A stretch of 64,000 nt of DNA from Onthophagus taurus (lineage: Eukaryota; Arthropoda; Insecta; Coleoptera; Scarabaeidae). The stretch is from assembly GCF_036711975.1 (NCBI RefSeq), contig NC_091973.1, forward strand, positions 1,550,001 to 1,614,000, given 5' to 3'. Shown here piece by piece: positions 37,901-49,910 of the stretch. A program made the position numbers and the translations under genes. The notes beneath the pieces are model-generated. The model ran no database searches. It was given only the letters and a program-made list of their open reading frames with translations, and was not told the DNA's origin. How positions within the stretch are numbered: the first letter of the stretch is position 1; each line of letters starts with the position of its first letter.

Positions 37901-40900
37901 CCGTTTCAACTTTGAGTTCGATGTCAAAATAAATCATAACTAAAGAAATATCAACATAACAATCGCGTACAGCAATCAGCCATGTAAAGCAACTTAGTAC
38001 TTGGTTGGGTTTCAGCATCTAATGCTATAATGAGAGTTTAGTAACATTTTATGGTAATATTATATTTACACATTTATATTTAGTAACATTAATTGGTAAC
38101 ATTGGGTCATTAATTTTTTTGTGTTTTGACAATTTTTAATTGTCAATTCAAATTTCATACATACACTCGTGATCTTTTTAAATGAAAAGTAAAGAAGGAT
38201 GGCTAGCTCGGAGTCGGGGACGCTCGGGTTGGTTTATTTTGAGACCCGGGGCGAGACTAACGGTCGGAGCGACAGAAACGGGTAAAGCAAGTAGAAAATG
38301 AGTAATTTAAAATTGTCACTACGGGATTTTTAAATAGGTTTATTGTAAATGCAACCAGTTAAATATTGGATTAAATGAATACATTATTTAATGTATTATG
38401 TTTTGTTAAAAAATGAATTTTGGAAAACAAATAAAATTATTCCTAATTTAAATCAATTTCATGATGAAAACATATTAAAATATAAATACTGAAAAAATAT
38501 TAATAACTTAATTTAGATAATTTTCGAACAATTGATTTGATTGCATTGATTGTGCGCAGTTAATTGTTTCTATTAATGGTAAACCTCCTTGTCAATACAA
38601 GAATACATTAATTTCATAAATAAGTTTTATGATGATAATAGAGGACCATTCACCAGTAAACGGTGAATCTGAAACCATAAAATCCAATTTGAAGTCGAAA
38701 AGAAGCACTTTCTTCCCCTTTTGCTTTTGAGAATAATTTACCTTATATAGCCCAAATTAGACCAACTCAAAAAAATGCTATTTAAATAAATCGTTAACAA
38801 TTAAAACGTTGTATCGTTTAAAATCTTGTAAATCAGTTTACAGCGGCTCAAAATCAATTAAAATATAGTAAAATCATTTAGAAACTATCTAAAATGGTTG
38901 AAGATCAATCTTCTATACTCACGTAAAATCATCTGCAGAAGCTTAATATTTAGTAAAATCATTTAAGATCAGTTAAAATCATCCAAAACCGACTTAAAAT
39001 CACACAAAAATTTTCAAAAAACAGTTTAAAACGGTATAATGCCACCTGGAATTTAAAATGACTTAAAACTGTTGAAATTGAGTTTAAAATTGGTACACAT
39101 TATTTAATCAGTTTAAAATGGTTGAGAATCAATTGAAATCGTTTAAAATCAACTTGAACCATTCAAAATTCTCTAAAATCTTGTAGGACCACTACGGCCA
39201 CTCAGACCAGTCAAAATCATCTAAAACAAGCTTAGAATCATCCAAAAATGTTCAAAAAATAGTTCAAAACGGTATAACATCATCTGGAATCATCTAAACT
39301 CACCTAAGATTGTTGAAAATCAATCTAAAATGGCGTGAAATTGCTGAATCGATTTAAACTGGTTGAAAATTATCTGAAATGTTTTAAAACCTTGCAAAAT
39401 CTTCTAGGAACACATAAAATTAGCTGCAACCACTTAAAATCTAGTAAACTCATTTAAAATTAGTTAAGATAATCCAAAATTGTCTTCAAGTCATCTAAAA
39501 ATGTTCAAAATAAGGATTAAATGATTAAAATAGTAATTAATCAGTATTAATATCTTAATATATTATCATCATGAAATTGATTTAAATTAGCAACAATAAT
39601 TGAAACTGCACAATCAATACAATCGAATCAATTGTTCGAAAATCATCTAAATTAAGTTTTACTGTAATAATATTATTATTTAATATTTTTTCTGTATTTA
39701 TATTTTAATAGTTATCATCATAAAATTGATTTAAATTAGGAACAATTTTTATTTGTTTTCCAAAAATCATTTTTTAATAAAACATAATACATTAAATAAT
39801 TTATTATGCTATTTTCGATAATTTAATCGAATATTTTGCTGGTTTCTATTACAATAAACCTATTTAAAAATCACGTAGTGACAAATTCTAAATTACTCCT
39901 TCTCTACCTGCTTTGGCCGTCGTGATTACTCCGGCCCCTTAGCCTTGCGCCGGGTTTCAAAGTAAACCATCCCGACCGTCCCCGACTGTAATAGGTACTC
40001 ACGAGTGTACCTATTTCCCTACATTGTCAAAATTTATCAAAATCAACAAAATTAGTTTTCTTATTAGAGTATTGTGTCATTCAAGCTTGTGTGTTTTTCT
40101 TATGTTTTGGAATCTAGAGTTTTATTTTTAGTCCAATACATTCATTTTTGGCTACTTGTGCAATATTTTATTATTTATTTATATTATATATTTTTTTTAA
40201 GAATTAGCGAAGAATACGCTTCAAAGAAAGCAGCTATTACTCCGGAACTACTACGAATTTCGCATTAATATTTTAGTATCGCATTCTTAAGACGTTTAAG
40301 AACAATTTTGTGAGAAAAAAATTGTTGAGTTTTTTCGAAGGTTCTAAATATATTTTTTGTTTAGCTAATATTAGCGAATTTTTGTATCCCTGCGATATTG
40401 ATTTTCATCTGTTCAGTGAGTATCCCAGACCTCTTTGATGTTGTCCATTGTTAGGTTGCATTAAAAGCAAATCATTCTTCACCTATCCTGCTTTTATAAA
40501 CTTCAATAAATATCGTTCCCCACCTTCATAAATTTAGAAAGTATCCATGTTGCATTTCAACAGCAACCTAACTAATTCTTTGTTTTTCCTTGCCTCACTT
40601 AAATATTGTCTTTGAAATCTTTCAATATTGTTCTCTACGAAACTCTCATGGTTATACTTAACCAGTAAATATCCCTCAGTAAGGATCAAATCTCTCTTTG
40701 AAAGCATGGATTTTAAATTACGAGTATTAAGAATAATTTTTTTATCTGTTACATCTCTAATTATGTTTTTTTATATAATACAATATGATTGAAATTATTT
40801 TTATGTACTATTTTTTTAATATGTAGTTTAGATTATCTGAAGTTGAGTATGACAGAATTCTACAAGCGGAAAATGAAGAGACACAAAGATTAATGTTAGA

Positions 40901-42755
40901 AGATTTCTCTCGCAATTTGCCGAATTTGAATCGTACCGTTAGTGGTTCTGTGCGTTATTGCGAAAAATGTCGCCTTGTAAAGCCCGACAGGACGCATCAT
41001 TGCTCCGTTTGCGGTCGGTGCATATTGAAAATGGACCATCACTGCCCTTGGGTTAACAATTGTATTGGTTTCACTAACTATAAATTTTTCGTACTGTTTT
41101 TGGGATATGCTCTCATTTATTGCATCTACGTCGCTCTTACTTCTGTACAATATTTCATTAAATTTTGGCATGTAAGTTAATAAATAATTTTTTTTAATAA
41201 TTTTTTATGTATAACTTGTTTTATAGGGTACATTAGAAGGTACGGGAAGATTTCATATTCTTTTCCTGTTTTTTGTCGCATTAATGTTTGCGATAAGTTT
41301 AGTATCGTTATTTTGTTATCATTGTTATTTGGTTCTTCAAAATCGGACAACGTTAGGTAAATTAAGTTATTTTAGTTAGTTTTTTATTAATTTTTAATTT
41401 ATTTTCAGAGGCTTTTAGAGCGCCGATTTTTCAAACAGGTCCTGACAAGCAAGGTTTCGATTTAGGGAAATATAATAATTTCCGTGAAATTTTTGGGGTG
41501 AAACCAAAGTTATGGATATTACCTATTCCAACAAGGTGAGTTAAAATAAATGTTTTTTTACACTAAAAAACTTAAAAGGTTTTTGAGCAAAAATTTTTTG
41601 GTGGTATTTTTGTTATAAACTTTTTTATAGTTTGGGCGATGGTGTGGCATATCCAACTCACTTGCAACACCAATCACACATGTATCATTCTATGGAAAGC
41701 ACACAGACCAGGTCAGACTGATGGCACTAAAAATATATTAAGTTTTAATAAATAAATAATCAAAGTAATTAGTTATAAAGTATTAAATTGTGCCGTTGGC
41801 CTCTGCGTTCAAAACAAAAAACACACCATTTATTTCTTTTTATAAAAACAATTTTCATCTTACCTTTTTTACTATCAACGCAAATTGGTAGTAAAAGTCG
41901 AGTTTTTCTCAACATTTTTTTACGTAAATGTGAACTTTTTATTATGGACTTTTTTGAGGAAAACGCAGAACCAGAGTGAATCACTCGATGTGATAAACAC
42001 TTTGTATTTATTAATTTTTTTCGAACTAAGATAAGTAAGTTCTTTTATTATAAAATAAAAATAAAAAAAAATTAAAATACAAGGTGATTTAAAAGATCAA
42101 ACTCAAAAATATGTTTTTTTAATTCCCGAAATTATATAACATAATAAACAATTCATCTTGTATTTTAACACGAAACAAAGTGGTTTCTATATGCAATAAT
42201 AATTTTAATGAAATCAGTAGGAGCCTATTTAAGAAGCTCGCGCTATTTATCACTTTTTGTACATAACATAAATACCATTTGATTGTAAGATATAATTGAG
42301 TGATTTTCAAACTGATTATTATTCCAAATAAATTTAATTTTATTAATTTTTTGCTTTTTTGTATTCATCTACAAAAAAAATCCTAAAATATCCTGACCTA
42401 AACGTGCAACGGTAAGTAAAAGAAAAAGCATGGAAGAAGCGTAAAGGCCTCCGATGAATAATTGTAACGTTTTAACTCCCTTTTTTATACTAATTATGAC
42501 GTAACGCTTTATAATAGACCTTTCTGTGTGCTAATTCCGTATTAATTATTTGTTATTAAATAATTCAGCTTCTTTTCTTTTTTGTTAATTAGCTTGGGTA
42601 GCGGATACATATTTCCTCGCCGAAAATACGGGGATGACACAGAACAGTTAATTTCTACCACTCCATATTTCCTTTGGGATGATGAAGAAGAACAATTAAT
42701 GACTGGAAATCACGATAGTAGTCCCAGCCCCGACCTCGGAATGGGGGACCCATAA
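34947..42755 (+). CDS. DHHC palmitoyltransferase, ZDHHC2/15 type
   Basis: An integral membrane S-acyltransferase that adds palmitate to cysteines of substrate proteins, probably at Golgi or plasma membrane. Exons: 34947-35073, 35131-35252, 40827-41171, 41227-41356, 41409-41535 and a last exon 42593-42755, giving 337 aa. There are four membrane segments (about 19-40, 50-70, 172-195 and 208-232). The cysteine-rich domain between segments 2 and 3 has [19 protein letters not shown] and the catalytic DHHC at 153-156 ([14 protein letters not shown]). An additional exon at 41631-41721 also starts with SLG-D-G, matching the vertebrate ZDHHC2/15 continuation, and ends at its own stop. The C-tail is acidic (WDDEEEQL). 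Assignment to ZDHHC2 or ZDHHC15 singly is not possible. Intron 2 is 5.57 kb of nested repeats. Confidence 0.93.
36285..37810. mobile_element. Long inverted-repeat element, TA-flanked
   Basis: The ends CAGGGTGGGCAAATTTGGGT and their complement are flanked by TA on both sides (36283-36284 and 37811-37812). The inverted arms extend about 400-500 bp (36285 to about 36810 and about 37420-37810) with roughly 90 percent match and one larger indel. Landmarks in both arms include GCCATGTCCCGGTCTCTTTT and TTCTGCGGAAAATAAGCGTT. There is no coding content. A TA site and a CAGGG terminus fit a Tc1/mariner-type non-autonomous element. Confidence 0.8.
38164..40017. mobile_element. TA-flanked inverted-repeat element with documented empty site
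   Basis: It begins CACTCGTGA and ends TCACGAGTG. Copy 1 of the surrounding duplication shows the uninterrupted site CATACATACCTATTT, so the insertion duplicated exactly TA. Inverted arms of roughly 400 bp include TTTGTTTTCCAAAA/TTTTGGAAAACAAA and a GC-rich outer part. The middle (about 38,640-39,540) is a field of degenerate TAAAATCA-type words. No transposase frame. Confidence 0.8.
41631..41721 (+). CDS. Alternative or cassette 3' exon of the DHHC gene
   Basis: A TTTTTTATAG acceptor is followed by coding sequence for [20 protein letters not shown] and then MESTQTRSD and a stop at 41719-41721. It begins in the same phase as the downstream exon at 42593, which starts [15 protein letters not shown]. 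Used as a last exon it would give a 313-aa protein. A donor at 41712 (AG|GTCAGA) would also splice in phase to 42593, giving 364 aa. The SLGDG start matches the vertebrate homologues, so the exon is very likely real. Confidence 0.75.
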
Positions 42756-44411
42756 TCAAATTTTCTTCCACGTTAGTTATTAAACAAGTTTTTTCCTATT
42801 TTCTAAACTCTAGTCTGAATTTAATTAAAAAACCGATCTATTAAGATATATTAACAAAAGTAAAATAATTTAAAGAAAAAAAATGACTTAGTTTTGAATT
42901 GTATATAAAGTTAGATGTATTTTTGTTCGTAACGTTAAATAAAAAAAAATAGTTTTGATTCAAATTTGTTGTTTATTTTGAAATTATTGTGTTATTTTGT
43001 ACAAAATAAAATTAACCTTAAAAATATATTTTTCGAAATGTTATGAGCGACATCTATGATTCACAGGATGCAAATTCCACTCAAAAATTAATTTTCTGTA
43101 CTTAATATGAGATCCAGGTGTACCCAACAATTACATTCAAAATTTTTAGGACCAACAACAGCCACCTAACGCATTGTAGCTTAACGTTACGTGACTATTG
43201 TTGGCCCTAAAAATGTTGTGTTTAGTTCACTGTCATCTAAAAAGATTGCTATGTAAATTATTTTGAAAATTTGAAGTTACATCATTATATACATACCCAA
43301 ATGCAACTCAACTAGACAGCAGTATTTCATTTTGAAGAATAGTGATACAATGGAAGAGGTCAACATCCACATTATGTACTTATTATAACACATAATAGTG
43401 TATGTAGATCCTATCCCACCGTACAATATTCCTAGGAATGATGATATTATGGCATATCTGTAACATACGACTTAATACAAGGCAGAAATTTTATTACAGT
43501 TCAATAATTATTATCTCAAGAACGAGTAGAGGTTTTCAAGTAAGATCAAGTTCATGTTAAAATACACACTTTCCTTTATAAATTACAATTTGTTTCATTG
43601 AGATATCTTAAAAATTCGATTTTTTACGATTTCAAGGTCGCATAATAGAAGGGGCAAAAATTACTTACTTAATTTTGAACTCAGGTTGGATAGTGATAAA
43701 GTTTAAAATACGTTACTTGGAGATATGAGGCAAAAATAGTAAGTATAAATACTCACTTAAGATAATTCCTAAAGATTTTCGACCCAAAAAGGTCCAACAG
43801 ATTCTATAACAAAATTAAACAAAATAAATAAAAAAAAATTTAGCATAGATGTTAACATCCCTCACAACTTTGTAGTCTTCATCACCTCCAAGATCATTCA
43901 CATCTTCCTCTTCAATACTTTTTGTTGATTAATAGTCCCGAAAAAGAGATTCGGACTTAATTATATATGGATGAATTTTGTAATCAAAAATAATTTTATA
44001 ATGAATAAATAAATTTGAAATTAATTTGAGAGAAATAACACAAAAATAAAAAATAAATCATTTTTATTACCCAACACAACGTAAAACAATACAAATAAAA
44101 TCGATTGAGATTTCTTTTTAAACGGGATAATAAAAACTAAACGAAAATATAATTGTGTTAATCTCATAAAAAAATCTGTGGGTCAAACACTAAACAAAAA
44201 AAAAAAATTTATTCTTTTTAAAAATGATTATGAAATATTAAAAAATAAAACTTTTATGCTTGAAAAAGTATCGCATTTCTTCGATTCGGTTAATATCAAA
44301 ACGATTAGAACTCTTACGTGTCTGTATATCGAATGTAAAAGGAGTTACATCCACATATTATATTTAATATCGAACGCAAAAATAATACTAAACATCAAAA
44401 TCAAAGATTAT
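42756..44411. other. DHHC 3' flank and intergenic sequence
   Basis: AATAAA-like signals at about 42935-42945 fit a polyadenylation site. An inverted pair at 43136-43161 and 43195-43220 (TTTTTAGG-CCAACAA type, three mismatches in 23) may be a small MITE. Otherwise nothing. Confidence 0.4.
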
Positions 44412-45446
44412 TTAATGGAATTTAGTTGTTGGAGTGAATAAGCGTTTTCGTGATTCGTAGCGCTCCTTGGAGGTTAACGGCTTCTTTTTACCAGAAACAT
44501 TTTCATTGTTTGCTTCTTCGCCTTGTTCATTATTGCGATTATTAGCATTGTTATGATTGTTACGATTATAATTATCCGGATAAACAAATTGAGTTTGTTC
44601 AGGTTCCGTTTTTTTGTTTTTCTTATTTCTCTTCTTTTTAGGTTTTTTGGTTTCAGCAACATTCTTTTCTGCGTTTTCTTTAGAAGTGCTTGGTTCGCTT
44701 TTTGGTTCTACTTTTACATTAACTTCTGCCAATTCTGGCTTTTTCGACAAGTCGTTTATCAATTCCCCCAAAGTTGGTACTTTTAATTCGGGCATATCAA
44801 GTACTTCAATTGTAACGTTCTTTAAATCATCAGAAGGCAAATTTGCACTCTCTTTGGTTAACTTAAGTAACTTGGCTAATTTTTCATGGTTTGCTTTCGA
44901 ATCGTCAAAGAGATGTTGCATTACCTTAACGAAGTTTTCTTGGGCTTCGCTTAGTTTCTGGTTCGATTTCGATTCGGTTTGATTTAACTCGTCTTGGGGG
45001 GTTAAATTTAGTTGTTTTGGTTTTGTTTTTGGTTCATCGCGTTGTTTTAATTTTTGGTAACTTGTTTTAATGTTACGTTTTCTCGGTTTTTTGTTGGGTG
45101 CATTAAGATTGTTTTGTTCGTTTGGTTTCTTATTTAAATCGTCTTTGGATTGCTGTGGCTTGAATTCAGCGAGATCCGTGTTTATGATAGAATTATATAA
45201 ATCAAGGGGTCCATATTTATCTTCGTATTTTTGGACTTGATCGAATAATGAGGAAACTACAAGGAGAGTTTCGCGGAATCTGTCATAAATCGTGATATAC
45301 GCGACGACCATGGAATCAAGTTTTTGTTCGGGAGATAAGTTTCGAAGCGATTTCATCAAGTTGTCGATCATTTTCATGTCATTTCTGCGGCAATAATCTT
45401 CGCAGGCGTCGATATTTTCGAAGAACATTGTTTTAAGTTTATCCAT
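44412..45446 (-). CDS. Unrecognised Lys/Asn-rich protein, 344 aa
   Basis: I do not recognise the family. The frame is uninterrupted over 344 codons from MDKLKTMFFENIDACEDYCR to a stop at 44412. Residues 1-90 look like a compact helical segment with two close cysteines (DACEDYC). Residues about 95-165 are polar and Lys/Gln/Asn-rich, 165-225 may be helical again, and the rest is disordered with a basic cluster KKPKKKRNKKNKK that could act as a nuclear or nucleolar signal, then an Asn-rich tract. A minus-strand acceptor (TTTTTAG, exon from 45451) just before the start and a donor AAG|GTTAGT ending at 45854 suggest a 5' UTR intron. Coding status is likely from length; function is unknown. Confidence 0.7.
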   Translation of the reverse strand: MDKLKTMFFENIDACEDYCRRNDMKMIDNLMKSLRNLSPEQKLDSMVVAYITIYDRFRETLLVVSSLFDQVQKYEDKYGPLDLYNSIINTDLAEFKPQQSKDDLNKKPNEQNNLNAPNKKPRKRNIKTSYQKLKQRDEPKTKPKQLNLTPQDELNQTESKSNQKLSEAQENFVKVMQHLFDDSKANHEKLAKLLKLTKESANLPSDDLKNVTIEVLDMPELKVPTLGELINDLSKKPELAEVNVKVEPKSEPSTSKENAEKNVAETKKPKKKRNKKNKKTEPEQTQFVYPDNYNRNNHNNANNRNNEQGEEANNENVSGKKKPLTSKERYESRKRLFTPTTKFH

Positions 45447-46759
45447 TTACGCTAAAAACACGATTGTTTGTGTTAAAGGGGTTATTAATATTATTAATTA
45501 ATAAGAGTGGGTTAAATTACGATAACTCGTGTTCGATTTATCACGTTCTATAATTTCCTTTAACTTTTAGAAACGTTATTCATTCTCGATAACATTTCCA
45601 AACGTACACATAATCGAAGAATTTTTATTGAATTCTTATCTAACTTTTTAAGCAACTTTAATTTTATGGGTGTGATTCTTTTTTAAATAAATTATTAAAT
45701 AACAACAACCTAACCCCAAAATCACACCCCCAAAGAAAAATTTTAACCTCAATTCCACATGTTACAATGGATTCGAAAATTATGTGAATATAACAAGTTT
45801 CAAATTAACACTGATGATATATAAGTTTATTAAAATAAGATAAAATAACTAACCTTAAGCAAAAGTGTGGTTGCTTGGATGAAGTTGCACTTGGAAATGC
45901 ACCGGTCAACTGCCAAAAAGCTAATGGGGACGATTCGCACGTTGCAATTCTTTATAAACTCCAAGAACGATGATATCATTCCTTCCTAAAAAATTCGTCT
46001 AACTTCACTCCATTTCCAAAATTAACGTTATTATAAAACGTTGTAACTTTAAAATAATGTTTTATTTCTTATCGAAATTAAGTTATCATAAAAATGTGCT
46101 ATTTCTTTCTAACTATTAAAGAGAGAGAGGGAAACAAGGAGTATTCATAGATTGTAACATCATAGACATAGAAACTTTGTTTTCGTTCCTATCTTCGCGT
46201 GCATGGCGAAAAATGCAGCTGGAAATATTTAGATATATTTTTAATATCATCAGTTCAGATTACATCATTAAATTAATTAATATTTGCGAAACATAACCTC
46301 ACCTTTATGTCCAGTTGATTGATAATAAATTAGTAAAATGAATAAATATGAAATTGAGTAAAAATTTTCTAGATTTGTTTCTAGTTTATCATTCGATTCA
46401 TAATTAAGCAATGTGTGTTTTTGTTATTAACATTTTATCAATTCTTTTAAAAACGGATTTAAAGTTTTTACTATGTAATAATAAAATAATAATCAACGCT
46501 TTTACAAATTAATTTGGATAACGTCTAAACATCCTATATCATTTATAACCGCTGAACGTTTACCATTGGACGTTGCCCGGGTGGTCGCCATTTTACTTGG
46601 CGCTCGGAAACATGGTGTCTTAGGGAACTTTTTTTTACGTTGGGAACTCAGAATTGGAGGGTTAGGTTAAAGGGCGGAGTTTTAGGGGTTGTGTACGATT
46701 TATTATTCCTGAAAATATCCTAAAAATCGAAAATTATACATGTATAATATATTTATTAG
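45447..46759. other. Upstream region of the 344-aa gene
   Basis: A probable non-coding first exon of that gene ends at 45854 (donor GTTAGTTATT on the minus strand). A GC-richer patch at 46,555-46,690 is unexplained and could be a promoter. The rest is AT-rich. Confidence 0.4.
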
Positions 46760-49700
46760 TTATATATTATAATTATATGACATTGGTATCCACACATCTC
46801 ATTATTTCAGCATTCCTCATTGTTTATTGATATAGATTTCGGCAGATTTCATCGTGATATCTTCAGGATTCGATTTTTTAAAAATGATTATAAAAAATTA
46901 TCATCTTTAAAAACTAATATATCAAAAATTATTATTCGAATCAATATTTTTTGTAAACAATGTTTTTTAGAATTGAATTACAAACAACTCTTATTAATAA
47001 AAATTTTTAAAATAACTTAATTTTAATTTCCCTGTGAACAGTACATATCACCGAATATCAAAACAAATTATCACTTTAATCAAAAAATTTTTCCTACAAT
47101 ACTTGTTTATTACGTTATTTTGATTTGATTTTTTTAATAAAAATTTTTGATATCTCTACAAGGTGATGCTGTGTACTGGTATATAAATTAATATTTTTGA
47201 GGATATATCAATTATTATTATTCGAATTAAAATTTTTTGTAAATAATATGTATTTAGAATTTAATTATAAACAATTTTTATTAATAAAATTTTTTAAAAT
47301 AACTTAATTTTAATTTCCCTGTGAACACTACATATCACCGAATATCAAAACAAATTATTACTTTAATCAAAAAATTTTTCCTACAATACTTGTTTATTAC
47401 GTTATTTTGAATCGATTTTTTTAATAAAAATTTTTGATACCTCTATCAGGTGATGCTGTGTACTGGTATATAAATTAATATTTTTGAGGATATATCAATT
47501 ATTATTATTCGAATTAAAATTTTTTGTAAATAATATTTATTTAGAATTGAATTACACACAATTTTTATTAATAAAATTTTTTAAAATAACTTAATTTTAA
47601 TTTCCCTGTGAACACTACATATCACCGAATATCAAAACAAATTATTACTTTAATTAAAAATTTTTTCCTACAATTCTTGTTTATTACGTTGTTTTAAATC
47701 GATTTTTTTAATGAAAATTTTTGATATCTCTACCAGGTGATGCTGTGTACTGGTATATAAATTAATATTTTTGAGGATATATCAATTATTATTATTCGAA
47801 TTAAAATTTTTTGTAAATAATATTTATTTAGAATTTAATTTTAAACAATTTTTATTAATAAAATTTTTTAAAATAACTTAATTTTAATTTCCCTGTGAAC
47901 AGTACATATCACCGAATATCAAAACAAATTATCACTTTAATCAAAAAATTTTTCCTACAATACTTGTTTATTACGTTATTTTGAATTGATTTTTTTAATA
48001 AAAATTTTTGATATCTCTACAAGGTGATGCTGTGTACTGGTATATAAATTAATATTTTTGAGGATATATCAATTATTATTATTCGAATTAAATTTTTTTG
48101 TAAATAATATTTATTTAGAATTCAATTATAAACAATTTTTATTAATAAAATTTTTTAAAATAACTTAATTTTAATTTCCCTGTGAACAGTACATATCACT
48201 GAATATCAAAACAAATTATCACTTTAATCAAAAAAATGTTCCTACAATACTTGTTTATTACGTTATTTTGAATCGATTTTTTTAATAAAAATTTTTGATA
48301 CCTCTACCAGGTGATGGTGTGTACTGGTATATAAATTAATATTTTTGAGGATATATCAATTATTATTATTCGAATTAAAATTTTTTGTAAATAATATTTA
48401 TTTAGAATTTAATTTTAAACAATTTTTATTAATAAAAGTTTTTAAAATAACTTAATTTTAATTTCCCTTTGAACACTACATATCGAATACCAAAACAAAT
48501 TATCACTTTAATCAAAAAATTTTTCCTACAATACTTGTTTATTACGGTATTTTAAATCGATTTTTTTAATGAAAATTTTTGATATCTCTACCAGGTGATG
48601 CTGTGTACTGGTATATAAATTAATATTTTTGAGAATATATCAATTATTATTATTCGAATTAAAATTTTTTGTAAATAATATTTATTTAGAATTTAATTTT
48701 AAACAATTTTTATTAATAAAATTTTTTAAAATAATTTAATTTTAATTTCCCTGTGAACAGTACATATCACCGAATATCAAAACAAATTATTACTTTAATC
48801 AAAAAATTATTCCTACAATACTTGTTTATTACGTTGTTTTAAATCGATTTTTTTAATGAAAATTTTTGATATCTCTACCAGGTGATGCTGTGTACTGGTA
48901 TATAAATTAATATTTTTGAGAATATATCAATTATTATTATTCGAATTAAAATTTTTTGTAAATAATATTTATTTAGAATTTAATTTTAAACAATTTTTAT
49001 TAATAAAATTTTTTTAAAATAATTTAATTTTAATTTCCCTGTGAACAGTACATATCACCGAATATCAAAACAAATTATTACTTTAATCAAAAAATTATTC
49101 CTACAATACTTGTTTATTACGTTATTTTGAATCGATTTTTTTAATAAAAATTTTTGATACCTCTACCAGGTGATGCTGTGTACTGGTATATAAATTAATA
49201 TTTTTGAGGATATATCAATTATTATTATTCGAATTAAAATTTTTTGTAAGTAATATTTATTTAGAATTTAATTTTAAACAATTTTTATTAATAAAATTTT
49301 TTAAAATAACTTAATTTTAATTTCCCGGTGAACACTACATATCACCGAATATCAAAACAAATTATCACTTTAATCAAAAAATTTTTCCTACAATACTTGT
49401 TTATTACGGTATTTTGAATCGATTTTTTTAATAAAAATTTTTGATACCTCTATCAGGTGATGCTGTGTACTGGTATATAAATTAATATTTTTGAGGATAT
49501 ATCAATTATTATTATGGGAATTAACATTTCTTGTAAATAATATTTATTTAGAATTGAATTACAAACAATTTTTATTAATAAATTTTTTTTAAATAACTTA
49601 ATTTTAATTTGCCTGTGAACAGTACATATCACCGAATATCAAAACAAATTATTACCTTAATCAAAAAATTATTCCTACAATACTTGTTTATTATGTTATT

Positions 49701-49910
49701 TTAAATCGATTTCTTTTATGAAAATTTTCGATGTCTCCACTAGATGGCGCTGTATACTGTTATATAAATTAATATTTTTGAGGATATATGAATAATTATT
49801 ATTGGAATCAAGTTTTTTTGTAAACAATATTTGTTTAGAATTGAATTACGTATAAGTTTTCTTAATAACATTTTTTAAAATAACTTAATTTTAATTTCCC
49901 TCTGAACAGT
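46760..49910 (+). repeat. 287-bp AT-rich satellite array
   Basis: About ten full units, fixed by the word TACATATCACCGAATATC at 47042, 47329, 47616 and 47903, each 287 bp apart, to about 49627. Each unit has CTACAATACTTGTTTATTAC, GGTGATGCTGTGTACTGGTA, ATTTTTGAGGATATATCAAT and AACTTAATTTTAATTTCCCT. Inner units are nearly identical. The first (46,790-47,040) and last (about 49,640-49,910) units are clearly diverged. No coding potential. Confidence 0.93.

Larger units (their letters stand above)
35385..40240 (+). repeat. 749-bp tandem duplication, second copy split twice
   Basis: Copy 1 is 35385-36133. Copy 2 starts at 36134 with the same AAGTCTGA(G/A)TCTAGGACA block and continues as 36134-36284, 37811-38163 and 40018-40240. 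Shared landmarks include ACCCTAATACAGTGATTTCA, ACTTGTGTAGAAGAATCCGT, CATGTAAAGCAACTTAGTAC and GCGAAGAATACGCTTCA. The two gaps are the insertions at 36285-37810 and 38164-40017. Confidence 0.85.
35275..40759. mobile_element. hAT-like terminal repeats bounding a repeat nest
   Basis: TAGAGATGTAACAGA at 35275-35289 and its complement TCTGTTACATCTCTA at 40745-40759 are inverted ends of the hAT form (TAGAGATG). The pentamer ATTAT sits outside each end (35270-35274 and 40760-40764), possibly the remnant of an 8-bp duplication. No transposase is inside. The content is a 749-bp tandem duplication and two later insertions. A non-autonomous hAT shell that grew by insertion is the simplest reading, but the 5.5-kb span makes chance pairing of two solo ends possible. 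Confidence 0.45.

Noticed and set aside
44614-44982. Phe-rich plus-strand frames
   Set aside because: Antisense of the Lys/Asn-rich 344-aa gene; Lys codons read as Phe on the other strand.
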